Shown here: piece after piece, positions 4,891 through 11,604 of the stretch
Layout of the letters: every line of letters starts with the position of its first letter
How positions within the stretch are numbered: position 1 is the stretch's first letter
NCBI GenBank assembly: GCA_902767455.1
Contig: CACXHH010000109.1
Coordinates: forward strand, 1 to 11,604
DNA length: 11,604 bases
Direction of reading: 5' to 3'
Source: an uncultured Eubacteriales bacterium
Lineage (GTDB): Bacteria; Bacillota; Clostridia; Christensenellales; Borkfalkiaceae
The notes under the pieces: generated by a model
Database searches by the model: none
Seen by the model: the letters and a program-made list of their open reading frames with translations, nothing else
Told to the model about the DNA's origin: nothing
Made by a program: the position numbers and the translations under genes

Positions 4891-6105
4891 TTATTGTACG
4901 TTGCCCCACATGTTGGTAACGGCGGTCTTACCGGAACCGAAGTCCTTCATAACGCCGCAGCGGTTGAGAGTTTTGGCGCTCGGGAACATGGTTTCGATAA
5001 ACATTTCCTTCCAGCCGTCGGGGGTGTCTTCAAAAAGACCGTCTTCGTCTTCGTTATACATAGCGTAAAGTTCGTTATAAGCGGCGGTTACGGGGCTTAT
5101 GCAACCTGCGTAAACGCTGTTTTTAACGGCTATATCCTTCGTGCAAAGGAATTTAAGGAAGTAGTTGGCGGCTTTCGTGTTTACGGCGTATTTACTGATT
5201 ACGAAAGCGTCGATATAGACGTTGCCGCCCTCTTCGGGAAGAACGTACCAAAGATTACGGTTGCCGGGGTGTTCTTCGCCGTTGGCGTCTTCGTAAGTGT
5301 TCATAACGTAACCCGCGTCGCAAGACCACATAAGAGCTACCGCCACTTTGCTGGTGCCTGCCGCCATTTCGAATTTGATATCGTCGATATCCCATACGGC
5401 GCCGCCGTTTTTAACGGCTTTAAGAGCGTTTTCCGCGTTCTTGACGGTTTCGGCAGAAGTATCTTCGAAAATAGCCTGAATAGCGTTTTTCTGTTCCGCG
5501 CCAGTAAGACCTTTCAAAGATTCACGCGCGTTGTAGATACAAGCGGCGGCGTAAGCGTCGCGGATGGAGTCTTTAATGGAGCGTTTGCCTGCGAACTCGT
5601 TGCCGAAAAGAGCTTCCCAGCTGGTTATCTTCCTGCCCGTCTTACTCATATCGTAAACAAGACCGAGCGTGCCGTACATATAGGGAACGGCGTATTTGAG
5701 CTGAGCGTCGAACTGACGGGTGCTTTCGATATATTCGGGCATGAAAAGTCCGTCTTCGGAAACGTTGATGACGTTTGCGTCAAGAGGCTGAACGAGCTGT
5801 TTCTGAATAAGGTATTCGATCATATAATCGCTCGGGCAGAGAAGGTCGTAATCGGCTTTGGAGCCTTCAACGGCGAGCTGAACGTTTTCAACGGCGTCGA
5901 AAGTTTCGATCTTGACGGTGACGTTTTCGCCCGTTTCTTCTTTATACCAGCTTTCGAATTCGCCGAAGATGTCTTCGTCGATGTATTCGCCAGGCATATA
6001 GAGTTTGAGAACTTCGGAGCGGTCGACATTATCACAGCCGACGGAGAGAGCGGAAAAACCCGCAAGCATTGCTACGGTGAGCAGACACGAGATAAGTTTT
6101 TTCAT
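4891..6105 (-). CDS. potD: Spermidine/putrescine ABC transporter substrate-binding protein (PotD-like)
   Basis: This 404-residue extracytoplasmic binding protein captures polyamines for the PotABC importer. Residues 1-23 are a signal peptide ending SVGC, with Cys24 as the likely lipidated residue. The -3 position is Ser rather than the usual Leu/Val/Ile, so the lipobox is slightly atypical. PotD-like landmarks follow in order: CPSDYMIEYL, VPYMYGTLGLVYD, KRSIKDSIRDAYAAA, VALMWSCDAGYVMN and LPEEGGNVYIDAFVIS. The protein is somewhat longer than E. coli PotD. It is last in the operon, 23 bp after potC, with AAAGGAG eight bases before the ATG. A terminator follows. Polyamine preference (spermidine or putrescine) cannot be fixed from the sequence alone. 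Confidence 0.93.
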   Translation of the reverse strand: MKKLISCLLTVAMLAGFSALSVGCDNVDRSEVLKLYMPGEYIDEDIFGEFESWYKEETGENVTVKIETFDAVENVQLAVEGSKADYDLLCPSDYMIEYLIQKQLVQPLDANVINVSEDGLFMPEYIESTRQFDAQLKYAVPYMYGTLGLVYDMSKTGRKITSWEALFGNEFAGKRSIKDSIRDAYAAACIYNARESLKGLTGAEQKNAIQAIFEDTSAETVKNAENALKAVKNGGAVWDIDDIKFEMAAGTSKVAVALMWSCDAGYVMNTYEDANGEEHPGNRNLWYVLPEEGGNVYIDAFVISKYAVNTKAANYFLKFLCTKDIAVKNSVYAGCISPVTAAYNELYAMYNEDEDGLFEDTPDGWKEMFIETMFPSAKTLNRCGVMKDFGSGKTAVTNMWGNVQ

Positions 6106-6128
6106 TGTTTTTTCTCCTTTATGTAAAT

Positions 6129-6962
6129 TTAATTTACTTTGTTTTCTTTGGCTTTTTTGTTTTTGACAACGTTGTAGACGATAAGAGCCGTCAAAACGAC
6201 TACGAAGATTATCGTCGAAAGCGCCCTTATCTCTACGGGAATACCCTTTTTGCGGATGCCCGAGTAAACGTAAGTCGAAATCGTATCGATATTAGCGCCG
6301 AAAGAGTTGATGTTGGTTATTACGAAGTCGTCAAGCGAGAGAGTGAACGCAAGCGCAAATCCCGAAACCATGGCGCCCGCAAGCTGCGGAAGCATTACCG
6401 TTATAAGGCTTCGCATAGGCCCTGCGCCAAGGTCCATACTCGCTTCGAGAAGGTTGGGGTTTAACTGTTTCAATCTCGGCGTGACCGTCAGAATAACGTA
6501 AGGCGTAGTAATCACGATATGCGCGATTATAAGCCACGTCAGCCCGAAGTTTACGGGGAGATCTATCACGTCGCGAAGGAAGATCATCAATAGGAAAAAA
6601 CCCATTGCCGTGACGATTTCCGCGTTCACGACGGTTATTTGCGAAGCGGCGTCGACGACCGAACGGATCTTCGTGCGCATATAGTGGATACCGACGGACG
6701 CGGTAGTTCCCAAAACGGTCGCGACGAGAGCAGAAACGAGCCCGATAATAAGCGTGTTTTTTGTCGCGTCAAGAAGCTTTTCGTTCTGAAAAAGCTTAGA
6801 ATACAGAGTAAACGTGAATTTTCCGTATTCGCCGCCGACGGACTGCGACGTGCTGAACGAATATACGATTATCATCAGCAGAGGCAGATAAATTGCCGTC
6901 AGCACGACGATAAGTATGAACCATTTTACGATGAGAGATACGACGGAAGAAGTCTTATTCAT
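6129..6962 (-). CDS. potC: Spermidine/putrescine ABC transporter permease (PotC-like)
   Basis: This 277-residue inner permease subunit has about six membrane segments. The cytoplasmic EAA loop, LLEASMDLGAGPMRSLITVM at 171-190, contacts the ATPase. The late segment FTLSLDDFVITNINS is typical of PotC and related polyamine permeases. It pairs with PotB to form the channel. Its ATG overlaps the potB stop by one base (TAATG), with AAAGGAGG nine bases upstream, so translation is probably coupled. The lysine-rich C-terminus (NKKAKENKVN) is cytoplasmic. Length is usual for the family. Confidence 0.94.
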   Translation of the reverse strand: MNKTSSVVSLIVKWFILIVVLTAIYLPLLMIIVYSFSTSQSVGGEYGKFTFTLYSKLFQNEKLLDATKNTLIIGLVSALVATVLGTTASVGIHYMRTKIRSVVDAASQITVVNAEIVTAMGFFLLMIFLRDVIDLPVNFGLTWLIIAHIVITTPYVILTVTPRLKQLNPNLLEASMDLGAGPMRSLITVMLPQLAGAMVSGFALAFTLSLDDFVITNINSFGANIDTISTYVYSGIRKKGIPVEIRALSTIIFVVVLTALIVYNVVKNKKAKENKVN

Positions 6963-7774
6963 TACGCCTTACCTCCTTTCGGGGCTTTGTTCGTTCTGCT
7001 CGACAGGAACGAGCCTATGAGCATGACGATTATAACGATAACGAGAAGCACGAACGAAAGCGCCGAGCCGTAGCCGTAGTTGCCGTAGTTCTGATTTTCA
7101 AACAGATTTGCTATCTTCGCGCCGATAACGGTGGTGTTTGCGTCGCCCATCATCTTCGTTATCGAATACGAACTGAATATCGGCATGAACATCATGCTTA
7201 TTCCGCTTATAACGCCCGGGAGCGAAAGCGGAAGAGTTACGCGTGTAAACGTCTTTACGGGCCCCGCGCCGAGATCGCGCGAAGCTTCAACGTAGCTTTT
7301 GTCCATATTCGACAGCACGGTATATATAGGCAGAAGCATATACGGGAAGAAGTCGTAAACCATACCTATAACTGCTGAAAAGTAGCTTTTGTTTACGCCT
7401 ATCATCGACAATAAAGACTGTAAAGCGAAGATTCGGAGCATGAAGTTTATCCACATGGGGATTATAAACAGAAGCGACAGTATCGCCATTTTATTGAACG
7501 GCGACGACGCGAGTATAAACGCCACGGGGTACGCTATTAAAAGACAAATAGACGTCGAAAGCGCGGCGATACCGAGCGTTGCGCCGAGCTGGCGCAAGTT
7601 TTCGGCTTCGGAAAAAACGTGGATAAAGTTATCGAACGTCATCGTTCCGTCTTCGCCGCGGAAGGCATAGACGAGAACGAGCACGAGCGGGAATATTACG
7701 AATACGAGCGTTACCGCAAGATACGGAAAGGAAAACGCCGTCGGACGAAAGACTTTAGCTTTGCGGCTCTTCAT
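6962..7774 (-). CDS. potB: Spermidine/putrescine ABC transporter permease (PotB-like)
   Basis: This 270-residue permease has about six membrane segments. The first lies at about 16-37, after a short basic N-terminus. The EAA loop at about 161-182 contains VEASRDLGAGPVKTFTRVTL. FMPIFSSYSITKMMGD follows, as in PotB subunits. It is the partner of PotC and docks on PotA. The gene starts 20 bases inside the end of potA, with GGAGG six bases before the ATG. That indicates translational coupling and fixed stoichiometry. Nothing is missing or unusual. Confidence 0.94.
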   Translation of the reverse strand: MKSRKAKVFRPTAFSFPYLAVTLVFVIFPLVLVLVYAFRGEDGTMTFDNFIHVFSEAENLRQLGATLGIAALSTSICLLIAYPVAFILASSPFNKMAILSLLFIIPMWINFMLRIFALQSLLSMIGVNKSYFSAVIGMVYDFFPYMLLPIYTVLSNMDKSYVEASRDLGAGPVKTFTRVTLPLSLPGVISGISMMFMPIFSSYSITKMMGDANTTVIGAKIANLFENQNYGNYGYGSALSFVLLVIVIIVMLIGSFLSSRTNKAPKGGKA

Positions 7775-9269
7775 CTTCCGCCTCCTTTTCGCGGTCGTAG
7801 CGCTCTAATCTGACCAAATCGCCGTTTATCCTGACGCCGACGCGGTCGTCCATATCCCATTCGTCGACGGTGTCGATATAGAAATCTTCGTCGGTATCGG
7901 TATAGACCTGAACCTGATAGTACGTGCCGCGATACAAGCTCTGCGTGACGTTGGCGCCGATAACGCCGTCTTCTTCGTCGTCGGTAAGTTCGACGGCGTT
8001 GAACGGAACGTAGACGATAACATCGTCGCCCGAAGAAAACCCTTCGGTCGGTATCTCGAACTCGCCGCCGCAAATCTCGACGCGGTTTTCGCCCGTGACT
8101 TCGCCTATATATTTATTGATAGTCAGCATCTTTTTCATTATATGGATACTGTCGGGAAGAATTTCGAGAGAAACTTTCGTTCCCTTAGGGAATTCTTTTT
8201 GAGATTGAACGGTAAATTCGTAGAAGGAAGCCAAAACTTCCATTTCGTAGTAAGTGCCTTTAAACACGGTGGAAAGAACTTCGCCGTTGAAATGGCCGTG
8301 ACCTTCGCCCGTGGTGATAACGATATCTTCGGGGCGTATCACTATATCGACGCGTTCGTTCTTTTCAAAGCCCTTGTCCACGCACGCGAGCGATCTTCCG
8401 AGGAAGTTGATGGTGTAATCCTTTTCCATCGTGCCGGATAAAATGTTGGATTCACCGATGAAGTCGGCAACGAAAGCGTTGCTCGGCTCGTCGTATATCT
8501 TTTTAGGACGGGCTATCTGCTGTATCACGCCGTCGTTTATGACGACTACTACGTCCGACATCGTGAGCGCTTCTTCCTGGTCGTGCGTTACGAAAATGAA
8601 GGTGATGCCGAGATCTTCGTGCATCTTTTTCAGCTCGATCTGCATTTCTTTACGCATTTTCAGATCGAGAGCGCCGAGCGGTTCGTCCAAAAGAAGGACT
8701 TTCGGCTCGCAGACGATAGCTCTTGCAATAGCTACTCTCTGCTGTTGACCGCCCGAGAGAGAATTGACGTCTCTGTGGCCGTAATCGGCAAGACCTACGA
8801 GTTTCAGGGCACGATTGACCTTTTCTTCGATCTCGGCTTTCGTCAATTTTCGATAACCTTTTTTTGCGGTAGCGTCTGGTATCTTTTTGAGTTTCAAGCC
8901 GAACGCAACGTTTTTAAAGACGTTAAGATGCGGAAAGAGTGCGTATTTCTGGAATACGGTGTTTACCGGGCGCTTGTGCGGCGGAACGGAAGTTATCGGA
9001 ACGCCTTCTATGTAAATTTCGCCTTCCGTGGGAGTCTGGAACCCTGCGATAAGGCGGAGAAGAGTCGTTTTGCCGCAGCCGCTGGGGCCTAAAAGCGTTA
9101 CGAACTGACCGCGTTTTATGCTTAAGCTCAAATTATCGAGCACGGTAACGCCGTCAAAAACTTTGGTTATTCCTTTGATTTCGATTATATTGTCGGATTT
9201 TTTCACAGCGACGGAAGCTTTGTTTTCCGTTGCGATAACCGTTTCCGTCGCCTTGTTTGAATTATCCAT
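7755..9269 (-). CDS. potA: Spermidine/putrescine ABC transporter ATP-binding protein (PotA-like) with duplicated TOBE region
   Basis: This 504-residue ATPase drives the importer and is much longer than E. coli PotA (about 380). Walker A GPSGCGKTT is at 61-69, the Q-loop Q107, the signature LSGGQQQR at 171-178, Walker B VLLLDEP at 191-197 and the H-loop His at 229. A small insertion (about 131-147, rich in K) precedes the signature. The first C-terminal TOBE-like region is at about 305-378 (IRPEDIVI, then FKGTYYEMEV). A second, similar block is at about 384-490 (VYVPFNAVEL, then YRGTYYQVQV), followed by an acidic tail. Residues 1-27 form an extra N-terminal tail. GAGGT before the ATG supports this start. 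It follows the regulator gene by 16 bp and overlaps potB. Confidence 0.94.
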   Translation of the reverse strand: MDNSNKATETVIATENKASVAVKKSDNIIEIKGITKVFDGVTVLDNLSLSIKRGQFVTLLGPSGCGKTTLLRLIAGFQTPTEGEIYIEGVPITSVPPHKRPVNTVFQKYALFPHLNVFKNVAFGLKLKKIPDATAKKGYRKLTKAEIEEKVNRALKLVGLADYGHRDVNSLSGGQQQRVAIARAIVCEPKVLLLDEPLGALDLKMRKEMQIELKKMHEDLGITFIFVTHDQEEALTMSDVVVVINDGVIQQIARPKKIYDEPSNAFVADFIGESNILSGTMEKDYTINFLGRSLACVDKGFEKNERVDIVIRPEDIVITTGEGHGHFNGEVLSTVFKGTYYEMEVLASFYEFTVQSQKEFPKGTKVSLEILPDSIHIMKKMLTINKYIGEVTGENRVEICGGEFEIPTEGFSSGDDVIVYVPFNAVELTDDEEDGVIGANVTQSLYRGTYYQVQVYTDTDEDFYIDTVDEWDMDDRVGVRINGDLVRLERYDREKEAEDEEPQS

Positions 9270-9285
9270 TTTTCTCTACCTCATT

Positions 9286-9819
9286 TTAAAAATTAGGGGG
9301 ACAGGAGATCCAAAGTACCGTCGCCTTCTTGTCGGAAACGTTCTCGAGAGAGTGCTTTTTATCCGATTTATAATAGAAGGTTTCGCCCTTGGTCGCTATG
9401 AACGAACGCTTACCGACGGTAACTTTTATCTTTCCGGACAAAACGTAACCGAATTCTTCGCCTTCGTGCGGCATATCGCTCTCCGTCGCGCCCTTCTCGT
9501 TGAGATCGAGAAGTATAGGCTCCATAGCGTTTTTCTGCGCCGACGGGACGAGCCACGTTATCACGGTATCGCCGTAATCTTTGCTGAAACAGTCTTCTTT
9601 GTGGAAAACGAGCGGTTCGCTCTCTTCGTTATAGAAAAATTCGCCCATGTTCGTACCGAGAACGATAAGTATATCGTTCAGCGTATCGATCGAAGGGTTG
9701 GCAAGGTCGTTTTCAAGTTGACTGATAAAGCCTTTGGTGAGCTCGCATCTGTCGGCAAGCTCTTCTTGCGTGAGATTGTTTTTCAGCCTCAACGCTTTGA
9801 TTTTTACGCCTATTTCCAT
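9286..9819 (-). CDS. XRE-family regulator with C-terminal cupin domain, probable regulator of the polyamine operon
   Basis: This is a 177-residue cytoplasmic regulator. Residues about 4-60 form an XRE helix-turn-helix (IKALRLKNNLTQEELAD, then LTKGFISQLEND and NPSIDTLNDIL). Residues about 108-175 form a cupin with HEGEEFGYVLSGKIKV and KGETFYYKSDKKHSLEN. This architecture matches regulators of the PuuR type that sense polyamines or related small molecules. The ATG at 9819 is preferred because GGGAG sits five bases upstream. A TTG four codons earlier (9831) overlaps that site. It is the first gene of the operon and probably controls its own promoter. The ligand is inferred from its neighbours. 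No gene symbol is given because orthology is not proven. Confidence 0.9.
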   Translation of the reverse strand: MEIGVKIKALRLKNNLTQEELADRCELTKGFISQLENDLANPSIDTLNDILIVLGTNMGEFFYNEESEPLVFHKEDCFSKDYGDTVITWLVPSAQKNAMEPILLDLNEKGATESDMPHEGEEFGYVLSGKIKVTVGKRSFIATKGETFYYKSDKKHSLENVSDKKATVLWISCPPNF

Positions 9820-9850
9820 ACGTTCTCCCAAATAAGAAAAAGTTTTGTAA

Positions 9851-9902
9851 AAATAAACTCCGAGTTTTGATTTGCTTATCTTACTAAATCAAAAGTTTAT
9901 TT
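9851..9902 (-). promoter_or_regulatory. Nested inverted repeats in the leader of the polyamine operon
   Basis: AAATAAACT (9851-9859) pairs with AGTTTATTT (9894-9902). Inside it, TTTTGATTT (9865-9873) pairs with AAATCAAAA (9886-9894). The arms share base 9894, so together they give about 17 bp with a 5-nt bulge. A separate perfect dyad AAACTC-C-GAGTTT lies at 9855-9867. All are between the predicted start (about 9912) and the first gene. They could be operator sites for the XRE-cupin protein or an mRNA fold. There is no T-run, so it is not a terminator. Confidence 0.5.
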
Positions 9903-9918
9903 TTTCTAAACAACGAAC

Positions 9919-9947
9919 ATTATATATAAACGCATACGTTATGTCAA
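9919..9947 (-). promoter_or_regulatory. Perfect sigma-A promoter of the polyamine transport operon
   Basis: On the minus strand: TTGACA (9947-9942), exactly 17 bp, TATAAT (9924-9919). Both hexamers match consensus. The palindrome AAACGTTT (9946-9953) overlaps the -35, and a near-dyad AACGCATACGTT (9929-9940) fills the spacer. Such a strong promoter with internal dyads suggests that it is held down by a repressor. Confidence 0.85.
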
Positions 9948-10042
9948 ACGTTTTCACGCTATATTACAAAAAATCAACAAATTTTTTAACGTCTTTTTTA
10001 TGCGAAACTTCAAGGCAGTATTTCAAAAGAAAACTATCGGTC

Positions 10043-10077
10043 AAAAAAAGACGCTCCGACCTGAAAGATCGAAGCGT
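10043..10077 (-). terminator. Intrinsic terminator of the membrane glycosyltransferase gene
   Basis: On the minus strand the stem ACGCTTCGAT with GTCGGAGCGT (10077-10068 and 10060-10051) includes G-U pairs and is followed by C and seven T. It lies about 45 bp after the stop codon. It separates this gene from the polyamine operon. Confidence 0.8.
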
Positions 10078-10120
10078 TTACTACGTAAAAATAAGGCTTT
10101 ATATCGATATTCCTATTCCG

Positions 10121-11604
10121 TCAGGCAATAGCCATCTGTAAAAACATAAGCGCCGACGAGAAGCAGAAAACGACGGTGAAAAATATCGTCGCGGCGTAAG
10201 CCGAAATGCGGACGATCCGTTCCGAACGGCTTTGAATAAGCAACTCGTTTTCCTTTACGCCGCCGACGGAGCCTTCCGAAAGGTCGCAAAGCGTTCTTCC
10301 TATAAACAACGTGCCGAAGACTATAACGGGGCTTATATACCTTATATTTTCGGTACAATGGTGCGGATAAGAAAAGCAGAACAGATAATAAAAAATTATC
10401 ATAAGCGCGTTCGTCACGGCAATCGATAAATACGGCGCGTTCACCGTCTTATTTGAGAACTGTTTGCGAACGATAGCTTTAACGAGCGTATAGCAAAGCG
10501 CCGCCACGCTTAAAAGCGCGAGCGTAAAATTACTCCAAAAAAGAGCAGTCGCCGCCACGGTAATTGCCGAAAACGCGCCGAAATCGTTGATATATTCGCC
10601 GAAACACGAAGTTTTCAAAAGCGATATCATCGGGTTGTATTCGTTGTAAACTTTTCCGCCGCGATTAGTCCACTGATCGAAAACGGGCGCCTCGAAAAGT
10701 TTTGAAAAATCAAACAAGCGCTTTAACGCGGGCACGTTGCCAACGTACTGCCACGAATCGTCAGAAAGCCTTTGAACGTACGCAGGCGGAACGCCGAAAG
10801 CGATATAGTTTCTCGTTTCCCACCAAAGCGCGAGCGGCACGCAGACGACGAGAAACGCAACGTATTGCAAAATATACTTTTTAATATTAGCTTTGTCGCC
10901 TATCATCGCGATAAGGAACAAAAGACCTATTCCGAACGCGACCATATACGCCGAAAGCTTGGTCATCATTCCGAGCCCCACGGCGACGCTCACGACCATA
11001 ATATGCGATAATTTGCGCGATTTATACCACTTGACCGAGTATAAAACGGCAAGGAGCATAAAGGTCACGGAGAGTATATCGTTGTTTATGCTCGCGGAAA
11101 ATATGACGAAAGTCGGATGAAAAGCGATTATCGCAAAAGCTATTACGAGAGCGTGTCTTTGAACTTTGAACTCGCGAAGCAATCTGTAAGAAATTATCAT
11201 ACAAACGCTCGAATAAAAGAGAGTGAGCGTTTGCAACGAAGATTGAGCGTAGGCGTCTTCCACGCCGAAGGACGAAAGCGTTTTCCACCACAGAGCGGCT
11301 ATAACGTGATGAAGCGGCGGATGGTAGAACTGGTCTACTTCGGTAACGTCGAAATCGGGTATTTTTCCGTTTAAATACAGATATTTTATATACCACGCGT
11401 GACCGCTTGTTCCGGCAAAATTGCCTACGTCGTGTTGACGGGTAGTTACGGAAGTATACAAAACGTAAGTAAAACGGAGTATTACGCCCGCGATAAACAA
11501 CAAAACGACGGCGCTTTCAAACGTGAGTTTTTTTGTGACGAGCAAAACGATAAAAACTGCCGCTAAAACGCACAGCGAAACGATGAAGATATACCCCGCC
11601 TTTC
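10121..11604 (-). CDS. GT-C-like integral membrane glycosyltransferase, 5' end outside the window
   Basis: The frame is open to the window edge, so the gene is partial. At least 494 codons are visible. The TTG at 11545 is unlikely to be the start, because the frame continues upstream through a further hydrophobic segment (YIFIVSLCVLAAVFIV). The protein has about ten or more membrane helices. Its first large outer loop carries QHDVGNF, the acidic motif expected for a dolichyl/polyprenyl-phosphate-sugar-dependent GT-C enzyme (PMT/ArnT-like). YHPPLHHVIAALWW and PTFVIFSASINND follow, also common in this group. It probably transfers a sugar from a lipid carrier to a cell-surface acceptor. Donor and acceptor cannot be told. 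It ends with TGA and its own terminator. Confidence 0.82.
   Translation of the reverse strand, partial: KAGYIFIVSLCVLAAVFIVLLVTKKLTFESAVVLLFIAGVILRFTYVLYTSVTTRQHDVGNFAGTSGHAWYIKYLYLNGKIPDFDVTEVDQFYHPPLHHVIAALWWKTLSSFGVEDAYAQSSLQTLTLFYSSVCMIISYRLLREFKVQRHALVIAFAIIAFHPTFVIFSASINNDILSVTFMLLAVLYSVKWYKSRKLSHIMVVSVAVGLGMMTKLSAYMVAFGIGLLFLIAMIGDKANIKKYILQYVAFLVVCVPLALWWETRNYIAFGVPPAYVQRLSDDSWQYVGNVPALKRLFDFSKLFEAPVFDQWTNRGGKVYNEYNPMISLLKTSCFGEYINDFGAFSAITVAATALFWSNFTLALLSVAALCYTLVKAIVRKQFSNKTVNAPYLSIAVTNALMIIFYYLFCFSYPHHCTENIRYISPVIVFGTLFIGRTLCDLSEGSVGGVKENELLIQSRSERIVRISAYAATIFFTVVFCFSSALMFLQMAIA

Noticed and set aside
4894..6126. 410-codon open frame on the plus strand opposite potD
   Set aside because: It is a codon-bias shadow of potD. 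The minus-strand product has a clear signal peptide and PotD motifs.
9118..9870. 250-codon plus-strand frame opposite potA and the regulator
   Set aside because: It is antisense to two genes with complete family motifs and has no domain of its own.

Overview
The window looks like chromosomal DNA of a low-GC Gram-positive (Firmicutes/Clostridia-type) bacterium. Evidence: AAGGAG/GGAGG ribosome-binding sites before most genes, sigma-A type promoters with 17-18 bp spacing, T-rich intrinsic terminators, and a polyamine ABC operon led by an XRE-cupin regulator. A more exact placement (an uncultured gut Clostridia lineage) is only a guess. The left part (about 1-4680) has AT-rich intergenic DNA and looks accessory. 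The right part (4685-11604) is denser, richer in GC and operonic.

Left part: an AraC-family regulator (+) is followed by a 165-nt intergenic transcription unit on the minus strand. That unit has its own promoter, an elaborate fold and a terminator, and looks like an unannotated small RNA. It is divergent from an AEC-family membrane transporter gene (+). Next is a minus-strand NodB-like polysaccharide deacetylase lying between two copies of a 63-bp direct repeat. The repeat encodes the same short peptide tail plus part of a terminator hairpin. One copy forms the end of a 45-residue CPNC protein gene that has its own consensus-like promoter. The other lies in frame just after the deacetylase stop codon.

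The 650-bp gene-free stretch 3613-4262 holds four pairs of a TTTGCAGACR unit in opposing orientations, a 17-bp direct repeat, a 10-bp match to a tRNA-Thr anticodon loop and a possible 65-nt transcript. It ends at tRNA-Thr(GGT), beside which lies a 5' half-copy of the same tRNA broken just after the anticodon loop. I read this as a recombination scar or attachment-site region of a tyrosine-recombinase element. No integrase is present in the window.

Right part: tRNA-Thr(CGT) (+) faces the terminator of a five-gene minus-strand operon transcribed from a perfect TTGACA-17-TATAAT promoter. Gene order is XRE-cupin regulator, potA, potB, potC, potD. Together these encode a regulated spermidine/putrescine-type importer: an ATPase with an unusual doubled TOBE tail, two permeases and a lipoprotein-like binding protein. 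Upstream, and ending at its own terminator, is a GT-C-like integral membrane glycosyltransferase whose 5' end runs off the window.
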